From UBA6183 sp943372215 (GTDB lineage Bacteria; Bacteroidota; Bacteroidia; UKL13-3), in the NCBI GenBank assembly GCA_943372215.1, contig CALRXU020000001.1, forward strand, positions 62,001 through 126,000: a stretch of 64,000 nt of DNA. Direction: 5' to 3'. Positions 36,885-44,996 of the stretch are shown piece by piece. The notes under the pieces are model-generated. The model had not been told where the DNA came from. It saw nothing but the letters and a program-made list of their open reading frames with translations, and did no database searches. Both the position numbers and the translations under genes were made by a program. Every line of letters starts with the position of its first letter. Positions within the stretch are counted from its first letter, which is position 1.

Positions 36885-38105
36885 TTATTTCACACCGATT
36901 CCAGTGCGTTTAAGTGTACGCATGGCAAACACAAGGCTTACCAGCATAAATAACGCACCAGCCAAAAACGGTGCACCAGGAAAGTAAAGGGAGGTTTTGG
37001 GCGATGTGTAATGCGAAAACAAATTGGTCATTAACGGTGGACCAACAATAGACGTTATGCTGATTAAACTGGTTAATGCTCCTTGAAGTTCACCTTGCTC
37101 ATTAGAAGGAACTTGGTTGCTCATAATACCTTGTAAGGCTGGACCCGCTACTCCCCCTAAACAATAGGGGATTAAAAAGGCAAACATCATCCAGCTTTGG
37201 TTAGCAAATGCAAATAAAATCAAGCCCAAAGTATACAAGGCTAACCCAATATAAACCGAATTTTTAGGCCCAAGTTTTGGCGTAGTAAACCGAATTAAGA
37301 AGCCTTGAACAAAAGCCACCAATATTCCAACTACACCCAAAGAGTAGCCTATCATGCCTTCGTTCCACTTAAATTGCTCCATGGTAAAATAGCTCCAGGT
37401 ACTTTGCACAGAATGTGCAGCCACATAAATACAAACCAAGGAAACCACTAGGCCAGATATAATGGGATATTTACGCAATTGCATCAATGAACCAATTGGA
37501 TTAGCCCTTTTCCAATCAAAAGGTCTGCGATTTTCCTTGCTTAATGATTCAGGCAACACAAAATACCCATACAACCAATTAATTAATGTAATTATTGCCG
37601 AAGCATAAAAAGGCACACGCGAACCCAGTTGTCCCAATAAACCTCCTACAACTGGACCAATAATAAACCCTAAACCAAACGCAGCTCCAATCATGCCGAA
37701 ATTCTGCGCCCGTTTATCAGGCGTGCTAATATCTGCAATGTAAGCGGTGGCAGTGGTGAAACTTGCTCCTGTAATTCCAGCGAAAATACGGCCTACAAAC
37801 AACCAGCCTATATTCGGTGCCAGCGCCAATAGTATATAATCTAATCCGAATCCAAACAACGAAATCAGGAGCACAGGCCTTCTTCCATATTGGTCACTTA
37901 GTCCACCAAAAAAAGGCGAAAACAAAAACTGCATCATGGCAAATGAAAACATCAACCAGCCGCCATACACAGACGCATCGCTAAGTGTCCCCCCCGTTAA
38001 TTCGGTAATCAATTTTGGCAGTACCGGAATTATAATGCCAAAACCTATTACATCAATTAACAATGTAACGAAAATAAAAATCATGGCTGGCTTTCGAGTT
38101 GACAT
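36885..38105 (-). CDS. MFS transporter, TetA-like exporter
   Basis: A 406-residue 12-helix transporter. Motif A (GGLSDQYGRRPVLL) follows helix 2 and motif C, diagnostic of drug/H+ antiporters, is GFIIGPVVGGLLG in helix 5. It resembles TetA-type exporters (MIFIFVTLLIDVIGFGIIIPVLP). The substrate cannot be told from the sequence, and resistance should not be assumed. It may be co-transcribed with the upstream DUF4421 gene, 63 bases away. Confidence 0.9.
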   Translation of the reverse strand: MSTRKPAMIFIFVTLLIDVIGFGIIIPVLPKLITELTGGTLSDASVYGGWLMFSFAMMQFLFSPFFGGLSDQYGRRPVLLISLFGFGLDYILLALAPNIGWLFVGRIFAGITGASFTTATAYIADISTPDKRAQNFGMIGAAFGLGFIIGPVVGGLLGQLGSRVPFYASAIITLINWLYGYFVLPESLSKENRRPFDWKRANPIGSLMQLRKYPIISGLVVSLVCIYVAAHSVQSTWSYFTMEQFKWNEGMIGYSLGVVGILVAFVQGFLIRFTTPKLGPKNSVYIGLALYTLGLILFAFANQSWMMFAFLIPYCLGGVAGPALQGIMSNQVPSNEQGELQGALTSLISITSIVGPPLMTNLFSHYTSPKTSLYFPGAPFLAGALFMLVSLVFAMRTLKRTGIGVK

Positions 38106-38168
38106 TAGGCAAAGGAATAAGATTTATGAATACGGCAATAATACGGATTAAAAAATAGTAGATTCAGA

Positions 38169-39164
38169 TTATTTCCTTGTAAAAGGTAGTTTGAGTTTAC
38201 AAGGCATACGCATTCCAAAAAACACCCGAAATACGCCATAGTTATGCTCAATAATAGCATCAAAAGCATTGTTTGTAAAAAAGTACCCTACAGAGTTAAC
38301 CCCGCCATAAAATTTTTCCCCATTATAACCAACCGCCAACCTGGATTCCGTATAAAATTCAGGCTGAAACCTGGAGATTGCTTGTTGACCTGAACTTAAA
38401 TCAGCTGTGGTTTTTTGTAAACAAAATCCAGGAATAAAGCTCAAGTGAATGAAGCCGCGTTTCTTAATCACAAACGTACGCAAATATCCTCCTGTAATTA
38501 CATAGTTCTGAGTTATGGCATTTCGTATGTCAGCCTCCTTAACAAATGAATTCTTTAATGGAGGTGGTATCAGTGAAGAATCGGCATATATTGAGTAAAT
38601 AGCAGTGGCCAAACCGACAGTAAAAGTACCTGCGCTCTTCAATTGCTGGTCGAGCTGCCAAAGGGTTGCGTTATGGGAGTATTTTTTATGGTTAAACACA
38701 TAATTAAAACTAGCCAACAAAATGTTGCCATTTATATCGTCACGCCTACCATAGATAATGCTGTTATTTTCCGCATCCAGTTCATTATAATCCAATCCTT
38801 TTAGTCTTTGGTAAAATGTCCTGAACCAAAATCGGGGCATGGTAATACCTACTCCCAATGACCTTACTGAAGTATAATTATCAGCGACCTCTCCTTTATC
38901 AAGTTGCGCAAAGGCATAGGAATAAGCTAGAGTTAGCCATTTATAATCTAACCCTAAACCATAACTAATCGGGGCATTTGAAGTATAGGAGAGTGACTCA
39001 TCACTATTTTCCTTATTGTATAAATCCAATTGGTAGTTTCCAACTTCACCGTAGGTAGTAACACACAACTTGTCATAATATGTTTTTACATAATTGCTAT
39101 CATACTGTGCCATTGCATTAAAAGACACAATGATAAATAGCAATTGCAGTGCATATTTATTCAT
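38169..39164 (-). CDS. DUF4421-type outer-membrane barrel protein
   Basis: A 331-residue exported protein (signal MNKYALQLLFIIVSFNAMAQ) with alternating aromatic strands and a GLGLDYKWLTLAYSYAF segment typical of DUF4421 proteins. It is probably a small outer-membrane beta-barrel. It starts 29 bases after the stop of the TonB-dependent receptor gene and so is probably in the same operon; a metal- or siderophore-related accessory role is a guess from that. Confidence 0.75.
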   Translation of the reverse strand: MNKYALQLLFIIVSFNAMAQYDSNYVKTYYDKLCVTTYGEVGNYQLDLYNKENSDESLSYTSNAPISYGLGLDYKWLTLAYSYAFAQLDKGEVADNYTSVRSLGVGITMPRFWFRTFYQRLKGLDYNELDAENNSIIYGRRDDINGNILLASFNYVFNHKKYSHNATLWQLDQQLKSAGTFTVGLATAIYSIYADSSLIPPPLKNSFVKEADIRNAITQNYVITGGYLRTFVIKKRGFIHLSFIPGFCLQKTTADLSSGQQAISRFQPEFYTESRLAVGYNGEKFYGGVNSVGYFFTNNAFDAIIEHNYGVFRVFFGMRMPCKLKLPFTRK

Positions 39165-39193
39165 GAAGCAAATTTACTTGTTTTGTTTCACCT

Positions 39194-41446
39194 TTAAAAC
39201 AGTGTATACCTTACCCCAATAAGCAGTCGTATTCCTTGCATAGGTGCATAATTATAGCTTGGGTCGAAAGTGTAACCATTGGGGTTGTTCTCCTGAATGC
39301 GTTTATCAAAAGGATCAAATGGGCGCATAATGGGATTATTGGGAACAAAATCAAACAAGTTTTTAACCCCTGAATAAATCTGCCAATTTTGGTCTATTTT
39401 TTTTGTAACCTGTATGTTTTGTAAAGTAAACCATGGGCTATATTCTGGCCTAAAGTCGTTTGGTAAAACGGGCAACCGCATCGGGCCATAAACCTGTCCA
39501 GTATAATCAATGGTTAAATTAAATTTAGACAGGGTGTAGCTAAGTTGAAATGTACCACTAACATTTGGTGCATGAATTTGCTGCGATTTTACTGTTTGAT
39601 TGAGGGAGTCTTTTTCAACTTGATAAACCTGCATAAAGGTGGTTCCCAAATTTAGTTTCCATGCTGAACCAACATTGATTTCTGCATTTAAACTTATTCC
39701 CCGGCTAATGGCATGGCCATTTAGGTTATCATAAATAATCTGATTGGGGTCTGTATCATAATCAGCAATTATTCTATTGGTAAAGTAAGTGTAAAAGGCT
39801 GTTGCATCTAAATTAATAAAGCCTTTTTTTAATGAAATAAACCGCGTGTAATTCAAATTGGTGTTCCAACTTTGTTCTGGTTTTAAAGCTTCCTTAATCA
39901 CCACTTGCCTAGCGCCACTCAATGCTGCATGATCTTCTGTAAACAAGTTAACCACCCTAAAGCCATTTCCTGAACTCCACCTGATGGTATGAAACCTGCT
40001 TGGCTGCCATTTGTAATTTAGCCTTGGTGAAACAATAGAACCATGTTGCTTATAATAATCATAGCGTATGCCCAATAAAAGCGTTTGCGAAGCACTTAAA
40101 CTAATTTCATCTTGAACAAACAACCCAGGCAGGTAACTTATGGCGGGCTGGTTGGTTCCTTGTAAGTCTGCCGTGGCTGGCGAATTGTCATCATAATTGG
40201 CGTAACGCAATGCTAGTCCGGTTAGCACATCATGTCTTGCACCAATTTTTTGGTTATATACCAATTGGGTAAATCCTACATGTTGTTTGGCCATGTACGC
40301 AGTGGTGCCATAATAGGAGTTTTGTTTATGTAAATTATAGCTGTACATCAGCTTCAATTTAGGCATTGACGGAAACTGATAATTACCAATAGCCTCTATG
40401 CGTGCGGTATAAATACTTTCTCCATATACGCTATCACCACCTCGATGTGTGGCATTCCACGATTTTTCTCCACCCCAACGGTCTTCATAAAAATAGCGAA
40501 AAGCCACATTCGCTTGGGTGTTGTTTTTTAATGCAAACCGGTATTTGTTAAATAAGGAAATGCGGTTTTGCAAAGTAATGTCTGTAAATCCATCGTTGTT
40601 TTTATCCCAAACTTTGTTGAGGTTAAAATAATTTGTACTGAGCAATGCATCCACCTTTTTCATTTTCCATTTAACCGAAGCATCTGCATTGTACTCCTGG
40701 TAGGAAGTGCCAAAAACGTCAAAAGAAAACTGCGGTGCTTTGGATGGGTTTTTAGTGATTACATTGATAATACCAGCAACTGCCTCACTTCCGTATAAAG
40801 TACTCGCTGGCCCCTTAATCACCTCAATGCGATCTACCATGCTGTTGGGAATACCCATCATACCATAAACCGTGCTTAATGCGCTTACAATCGGCATACC
40901 ATCAATTAATATCAAGGTATATGGCCCTTCCATTCCATTGATATGAATATCCCCTGTATTGCACACATTACAATTCATTGTAGGTTGTACGCCATTAATC
41001 ATTCCTAAGGCATCAAACAGGTTGTTGGACACATTCTTTTGGAAAAATTTGGGGGAATATACTTCAATGGCAACTGGCGTGTTTAGTTTGGTGGTTTCCT
41101 TCATGGTTCCAGTTACGGTTACCTCGTTTAAGGTATTCTGAGTCGCCTCCAAACGAATATTCACCAGCAATGCTTGCCCTGTTTTGAGGGTTACTTTTTG
41201 GTATAACTTTTCAAAACCCAAGGCCGAAACCAATAACGTATAATTGCCTGCTTCCAAATTTGGAATAAGAAACTTGCCTTGTTCATCGGCTACCACGCCC
41301 AGCGTAGTACCCAATATGCCAATATTTGCAAATCCTAATGGCTCATTTCCATTAAATACCCTGCCTCCAATACTTGCTTGCTGGGCAACAACCATTTGTG
41401 CCATTAAAATTAGTGTTGCAGACAGCCAAACAATTTTACTTTTCAT
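39194..41446 (-). CDS. TonB-dependent receptor with carboxypeptidase-like N-terminal domain
   Basis: A 750-residue outer-membrane receptor. After the signal peptide (to about 22) comes a carboxypeptidase-regulatory-like domain (about 24-105), then a plug (about 115-230, with INGMEGPYT and LIDGMPIVS), then a 22-strand barrel ending in Phe (IGVRYTLF). The plug carries an uncommon Cys pair, NCNVCNTGD, near residue 160. No SusD partner is adjacent, so it is not a SusCD glycan system. A palindromic DtxR-box-like operator overlaps its promoter, suggesting metal-dependent control. The substrate (metal, siderophore or metal-bound molecule) is inferred. Confidence 0.93.
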   Translation of the reverse strand: MKSKIVWLSATLILMAQMVVAQQASIGGRVFNGNEPLGFANIGILGTTLGVVADEQGKFLIPNLEAGNYTLLVSALGFEKLYQKVTLKTGQALLVNIRLEATQNTLNEVTVTGTMKETTKLNTPVAIEVYSPKFFQKNVSNNLFDALGMINGVQPTMNCNVCNTGDIHINGMEGPYTLILIDGMPIVSALSTVYGMMGIPNSMVDRIEVIKGPASTLYGSEAVAGIINVITKNPSKAPQFSFDVFGTSYQEYNADASVKWKMKKVDALLSTNYFNLNKVWDKNNDGFTDITLQNRISLFNKYRFALKNNTQANVAFRYFYEDRWGGEKSWNATHRGGDSVYGESIYTARIEAIGNYQFPSMPKLKLMYSYNLHKQNSYYGTTAYMAKQHVGFTQLVYNQKIGARHDVLTGLALRYANYDDNSPATADLQGTNQPAISYLPGLFVQDEISLSASQTLLLGIRYDYYKQHGSIVSPRLNYKWQPSRFHTIRWSSGNGFRVVNLFTEDHAALSGARQVVIKEALKPEQSWNTNLNYTRFISLKKGFINLDATAFYTYFTNRIIADYDTDPNQIIYDNLNGHAISRGISLNAEINVGSAWKLNLGTTFMQVYQVEKDSLNQTVKSQQIHAPNVSGTFQLSYTLSKFNLTIDYTGQVYGPMRLPVLPNDFRPEYSPWFTLQNIQVTKKIDQNWQIYSGVKNLFDFVPNNPIMRPFDPFDKRIQENNPNGYTFDPSYNYAPMQGIRLLIGVRYTLF

Positions 41447-41456
41447 ATTTAGTTAG

Positions 41457-41464
41457 CAAAAATA
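41457..41464 (-). promoter_or_regulatory. -7 box of the TonB-dependent receptor
   Basis: It reads TATTTTTG on the minus strand, an exact TAnnTTTG match, 10 bases upstream of the ATG at 41446. The leader would be only a few bases long. Confidence 0.55.
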
Positions 41465-41465
41465 G

Positions 41466-41487
41466 TTTTTTAGACTAATCTAAAAAA
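41466..41487 (-). promoter_or_regulatory. Palindromic operator resembling a DtxR/MntR box
   Basis: A 9-bp inverted repeat (TTTTTTAGA / TCTAAAAAA) around a 4-base CTAA centre. The core TTAGACTAATCTAA resembles DtxR-family boxes (TTAGG..AGCCTAA type). It starts 2 bases upstream of the -7 box, in the -33/-7 spacer, so a bound repressor would block transcription. Binding by a DtxR-family iron or manganese regulator is inferred. Confidence 0.5.
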
Positions 41488-41521
41488 TAAATTATTGCAG
41501 TTTAAATACTCCGCTTAGTTG

Positions 41522-42163
41522 TTAAACAATCATATAAGTCAAAATAAAATTCTCGTCTATTAATTCTACTTCAATTTCGTAAAACACGGGGGATAATTTA
41601 TGCAAATATCCACGCATTTTAACTGGACCAACGGTGGGATATTGCTTATTGGTAAAAATGGTCATGTGCTGTTTAAAGTCAAGCTCCTTTTGCCCATAAA
41701 ACTTATATAGCGTTTCTTTCGCACTCCAAATAAGGGTTTGAGCATGAACAGGGTTGGAATCTCCTTCTAACATTTCGGCTTCGGCCGCATTCACAAACTT
41801 GTGGGCAACCCTTCCTATACGCTGATCTACCTTTTCAATATCTAAGGCTACTGAAAATGTTTTACTAAATAACACAGCCGCATAATTATTACTGTGTGTA
41901 ATGGATAAATGGTAAGCCTGTTCACCAACAAGTAAACTGGGCTTATTAAAAGAGTCTTTATGTATCACCAAAGGCACTTCTAACCCAAAATGTGATGATA
42001 AAGCGGCCCTACTGGCAAACCAATGCAAGTGCTTTTGACTGCTAAGCGTTTGCATATCATTAACCTGTTCTACCAACTTTTTCAGTGTTTCTGTATCTTC
42101 GGTAATCTTCCAAACCAATAAAAAGGTATTTTCGTGCGGTGTTAATGTTTTAACTATTGCCAT
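41522..42163 (-). CDS. 4'-phosphopantetheinyl transferase
   Basis: A 213-residue Sfp-type transferase that loads the phosphopantetheine arm of CoA onto carrier proteins. The Mg-binding motif ALDIEKVDQR and the WSAKETLYKFYG motif are present. The ATG at 42163 gives MAIVKTLTPHEN; a longer frame to 42217 adds unrelated residues. Its start codon overlaps, in antisense, the start of the WD40 gene. Carrier-protein target unknown; no synthase is in the window. Confidence 0.9.
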   Translation of the reverse strand: MAIVKTLTPHENTFLLVWKITEDTETLKKLVEQVNDMQTLSSQKHLHWFASRAALSSHFGLEVPLVIHKDSFNKPSLLVGEQAYHLSITHSNNYAAVLFSKTFSVALDIEKVDQRIGRVAHKFVNAAEAEMLEGDSNPVHAQTLIWSAKETLYKFYGQKELDFKQHMTIFTNKQYPTVGPVKMRGYLHKLSPVFYEIEVELIDENFILTYMIV

Positions 42164-43079
42164 GCCTTTAATGAATGTTTCAAAAATAGCACATTTTAGC
42201 GGACACAACGGTCCCATTTATTCCTTATGCCATGCGCTGAAGCAAAATGAAGTTTACAGTGGTGGAAATGATGGCTTTGTAGTATTGTGGAACCTGGAGC
42301 ATGAAGGTGATGGCCGCTTGTTGGTTAAAGTAAACCGACCTGTGTACTCCTTGATGCTTGACCATGAGCATGGGCTATTGTATTGCGGAACAGCCAGCGG
42401 AAACTTGCATGTGATTGACTTGTTGGCCGAAAAAGAAATCAGGAATATTGAAGCCCATACCAATGGCATTTATGACATTTGCTTGCACCGCGGGCAATTA
42501 ATTACCAGTGGTGGTGATGGACAAGTTAAAGTGTGGCAATTGAATGACCTTACTTTACTCCATCATTTAAACCACAGCACCAAAAGTGCTCGTTGCTTGG
42601 CCTTAAGCCCTGATGGTAAAACCCTTGCAGTTGGATACAGCGATTGTTATATCCGCATTTTTGATACCACCACCTACCAACTTTTGCATGCCATACCCGC
42701 TCATTCCAATTCAGTATTTACAGCAACCTATACCCCGAATGGTAAAGAACTGTTGAGTGGCGGACGTGATGTGATGTTGCGCAGTTGGCAAGTGAATGAG
42801 GATTATCAAATGGAAGTAGATATTCCGGCCCATACCTTGCATATTAACCACATTGCATTTAACCCTTCAGGGAGTTTGTTTGCCACAGTTAGTATGGACA
42901 AAACCATTAAAATATGGGGTACGGAACACTTGCAGCTATTGAAAGTAATTGATAAGGGTAGGAATGACGGACATACTTCCAGCATTAATAAATGTTTATG
43001 GATAAATGATAACCAACTCCTTACTGGCGGAGACGACCGCGTATTGATGTTATGGAATATATCAAATGAAAGCCAATAA
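42162..43079 (+). CDS. WD40 repeat protein
   Basis: A 305-residue beta-propeller of about seven WD repeats (for example GGNDGFVVLWNLE, SGGDGQVKVWQL, SMDKTIKIWG, GGDDRVLMLWNI). Such proteins are scaffolds; no catalytic site is expected. The ATG at 42162 overlaps the phosphopantetheinyl transferase start; the next ATG (42171, MNVSKIAHFSGH) is equally possible. No signal peptide. Confidence 0.9.
   Translation: MPLMNVSKIAHFSGHNGPIYSLCHALKQNEVYSGGNDGFVVLWNLEHEGDGRLLVKVNRPVYSLMLDHEHGLLYCGTASGNLHVIDLLAEKEIRNIEAHTNGIYDICLHRGQLITSGGDGQVKVWQLNDLTLLHHLNHSTKSARCLALSPDGKTLAVGYSDCYIRIFDTTTYQLLHAIPAHSNSVFTATYTPNGKELLSGGRDVMLRSWQVNEDYQMEVDIPAHTLHINHIAFNPSGSLFATVSMDKTIKIWGTEHLQLLKVIDKGRNDGHTSSINKCLWINDNQLLTGGDDRVLMLWNISNESQ
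42181..42208 (-). promoter_or_regulatory. Promoter of the phosphopantetheinyl transferase gene, inside the WD40 gene
   Basis: On the minus strand TTG (42208-42206), a 17-base spacer and TATTTTTG (42188-42181) approximate the Bacteroidota promoter. The start codon at 42163 lies 17 bases downstream. The promoter lies within the first codons of the opposing WD40 gene. Confidence 0.45.
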
Positions 43080-43120
43080 TATGCTGCTCGTCTCTGAATT
43101 TGAATAATGAAACTTGAACT

Positions 43121-44218
43121 ATGGATAAAATAAAACAGGTCATTGAATACTTGGAAAGTATTGCCCCTCCTGCTTATCAGGAAAGTTATGACAATAGTGG
43201 TTTGTTAACAGGAAATGCGGAATGGCCACTTACCAAAATATTGGTTACCTTAGATTGCACTGAACAAGTGGTTGACGAGGCCATCGCCAATGGATGTAAT
43301 TTAATTGTGGCACACCACCCCATTGTTTTTAGCGGGTTAAAAAAGATAACGGGCAAAAACTACGTGGAACGCACTATTATCAAAGCCATTAAACATGATG
43401 TGGCCATTTATGCCATTCACACCAATCTGGATAACGTGGTTGAGGGCGTTAATGCAGCTATTGCCCAAAAAATCGGCTTGCAATACCCACAAATACTTGA
43501 TAAAAAGAGTGGTGGCCTTAAAAAACTGGTTATTTACGTACCCCAAACGCACCTTACATCGGTGCAGGAGGCGATATTTAAAGCCGGAGGAGGAAATATT
43601 GGCAATTACAGTGAATGCAGCTTTTTTGCACCAGGCACTGGAACATTTAAAGGCAACGCACAAAGCAATGCTTTTGTTGGAGAAAAACATAAGCAACACC
43701 TTGAGCCTGAATTTAGGCTAGAGGTATTATTACCCGATATTTATTTGACTCAGGCTATAAAAGCTGCTCAGGCAGCCCATCCTTACGAGGAAATGGCTTA
43801 CGATATTGTGGTTTTGGGTAACACGAACCCATTGGTAGGTAGCGGTATGATAGGTGAATTACCCGAGGCGATGTCGCCAGAAGTATTTCTAGCACACCTC
43901 AAGTCAAGCATGAACTTATCAGTGATTAAATTTACATCTTTTGGCAAGCCCATTAAAAAAGTGGCCATTTGTGGAGGCTCAGGAAGTTTTCTTTTACAAA
44001 AAGCCATTGCTGCTCAAGCAGATGCGTTTGTTACCGCAGACTTTAAGTACCATGAATATTTTGATGCCGAAAACCGCCTGATGATTGCAGATATTGGTCA
44101 TTATGAGAGCGAAATTTTCACAATAAACCTTTTAGCTGATAAAATTTCAGAAAAATTCCCTATTTTTGCGGTCATTTTATCAAATATTAATACCAATCCA
44201 ATAAAATATTATTATTAA
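43121..44218 (+). CDS. Nif3-like dinuclear metal centre protein
   Basis: A 365-residue Nif3/DUF34 protein. The metal ligands are in VAHHPIVFSGLKKITG and the C-terminal IGHYESE; an inserted PII-like domain (about 125-235) separates them, as usual in the long form. It may form a hexamer with a two-metal site. The true reaction is unsettled. The zinc-ribbon gene starts 2 bases after its stop, the usual arrangement. Confidence 0.93.
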   Translation: MDKIKQVIEYLESIAPPAYQESYDNSGLLTGNAEWPLTKILVTLDCTEQVVDEAIANGCNLIVAHHPIVFSGLKKITGKNYVERTIIKAIKHDVAIYAIHTNLDNVVEGVNAAIAQKIGLQYPQILDKKSGGLKKLVIYVPQTHLTSVQEAIFKAGGGNIGNYSECSFFAPGTGTFKGNAQSNAFVGEKHKQHLEPEFRLEVLLPDIYLTQAIKAAQAAHPYEEMAYDIVVLGNTNPLVGSGMIGELPEAMSPEVFLAHLKSSMNLSVIKFTSFGKPIKKVAICGGSGSFLLQKAIAAQADAFVTADFKYHEYFDAENRLMIADIGHYESEIFTINLLADKISEKFPIFAVILSNINTNPIKYYY

Positions 44219-44220
44219 AT

Positions 44221-44973
44221 ATGGCTGCCAATACAGATTTAAACGTAGAACAGAAATTAAAAGCGCTTTATAAACTTCAGGTGATTGATTCGAAAATTGA
44301 CAAATTGCGTTCAATCAGGGGTGAGTTACCTATGGAAGTTGCCGATCTTGAAGATGAATTGGCTGGTATAGAAACACGCAGCGAGAACATGGAAGCAGAA
44401 GTAAAACAAATGGAAGCTTCTATTTCGTTAAACAAAACGAAAATCATGGACTCAAAAGCCAACATTAAAAAATACGAAAAACAACTAGAAAATGTAAAGA
44501 ACAATCGTGAGTTTGATGCATTAAACAAAGAGATTGAAATTGCCGGATTGGAAGTTCAAGCTGCTGAAAAACGCATTAAGAACTTACAAATTGATATTGA
44601 ACAGAAAAAAGAAGGTAAAGATGCATTGGCTGCTGAGTTGGAAGGTCGTAAACTTGACTTGAAAAACAAAAAGGCTGAATTGGATACCATTGTTGAAGAA
44701 ACAGAAAAAGAAGAACGTGATTTACTTGTTCTGCGTGAAAAAGCCACTGCAAGTATTGAAGAGCGATTGTTAAAAGGATATAACGGTATTCGTGGAAACG
44801 TAAAAAATGGTATTGGTATCGCTATTATTGAGCGTGATTCTTGTGGCGGTTGCTTCTCTAAAATCCCACCTCAACGCCAGGCTGATATTCGCCAACGTAA
44901 AAAAATATTGGTTTGCGAACACTGCGGACGTGTGTTAGTTGATGCGCAGTTAGCTGAAGAAGTAAGCTTGTAG
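44221..44973 (+). CDS. Coiled-coil zinc-ribbon protein
   Basis: A 250-residue protein. A long coiled coil (about 1-195, Glu/Lys-rich) ends in a C4 zinc ribbon formed by SCGGCFSKIPPQ and VCEHCGRVL. This is the DUF164/zf-RING_7 type linked to Nif3-family genes. Proposed roles are in protein or nucleic-acid binding; unknown here. Coupled to the Nif3-like gene. Confidence 0.92.
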   Translation: MAANTDLNVEQKLKALYKLQVIDSKIDKLRSIRGELPMEVADLEDELAGIETRSENMEAEVKQMEASISLNKTKIMDSKANIKKYEKQLENVKNNREFDALNKEIEIAGLEVQAAEKRIKNLQIDIEQKKEGKDALAAELEGRKLDLKNKKAELDTIVEETEKEERDLLVLREKATASIEERLLKGYNGIRGNVKNGIGIAIIERDSCGGCFSKIPPQRQADIRQRKKILVCEHCGRVLVDAQLAEEVSL

Positions 44974-44996
44974 TTGATTAGAACGTAACTTTTTAT

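Noticed and set aside
36885..38105. A tetracycline-resistance gene
   Set aside because: Motifs A and C only establish an MFS antiporter; the substrate is not readable from sequence and the setting is chromosomal.
39194..41446. A SusC/SusD glycan-uptake locus
   Set aside because: No SusD-type lipoprotein or glycoside hydrolase is adjacent; the next gene is a DUF4421 barrel.
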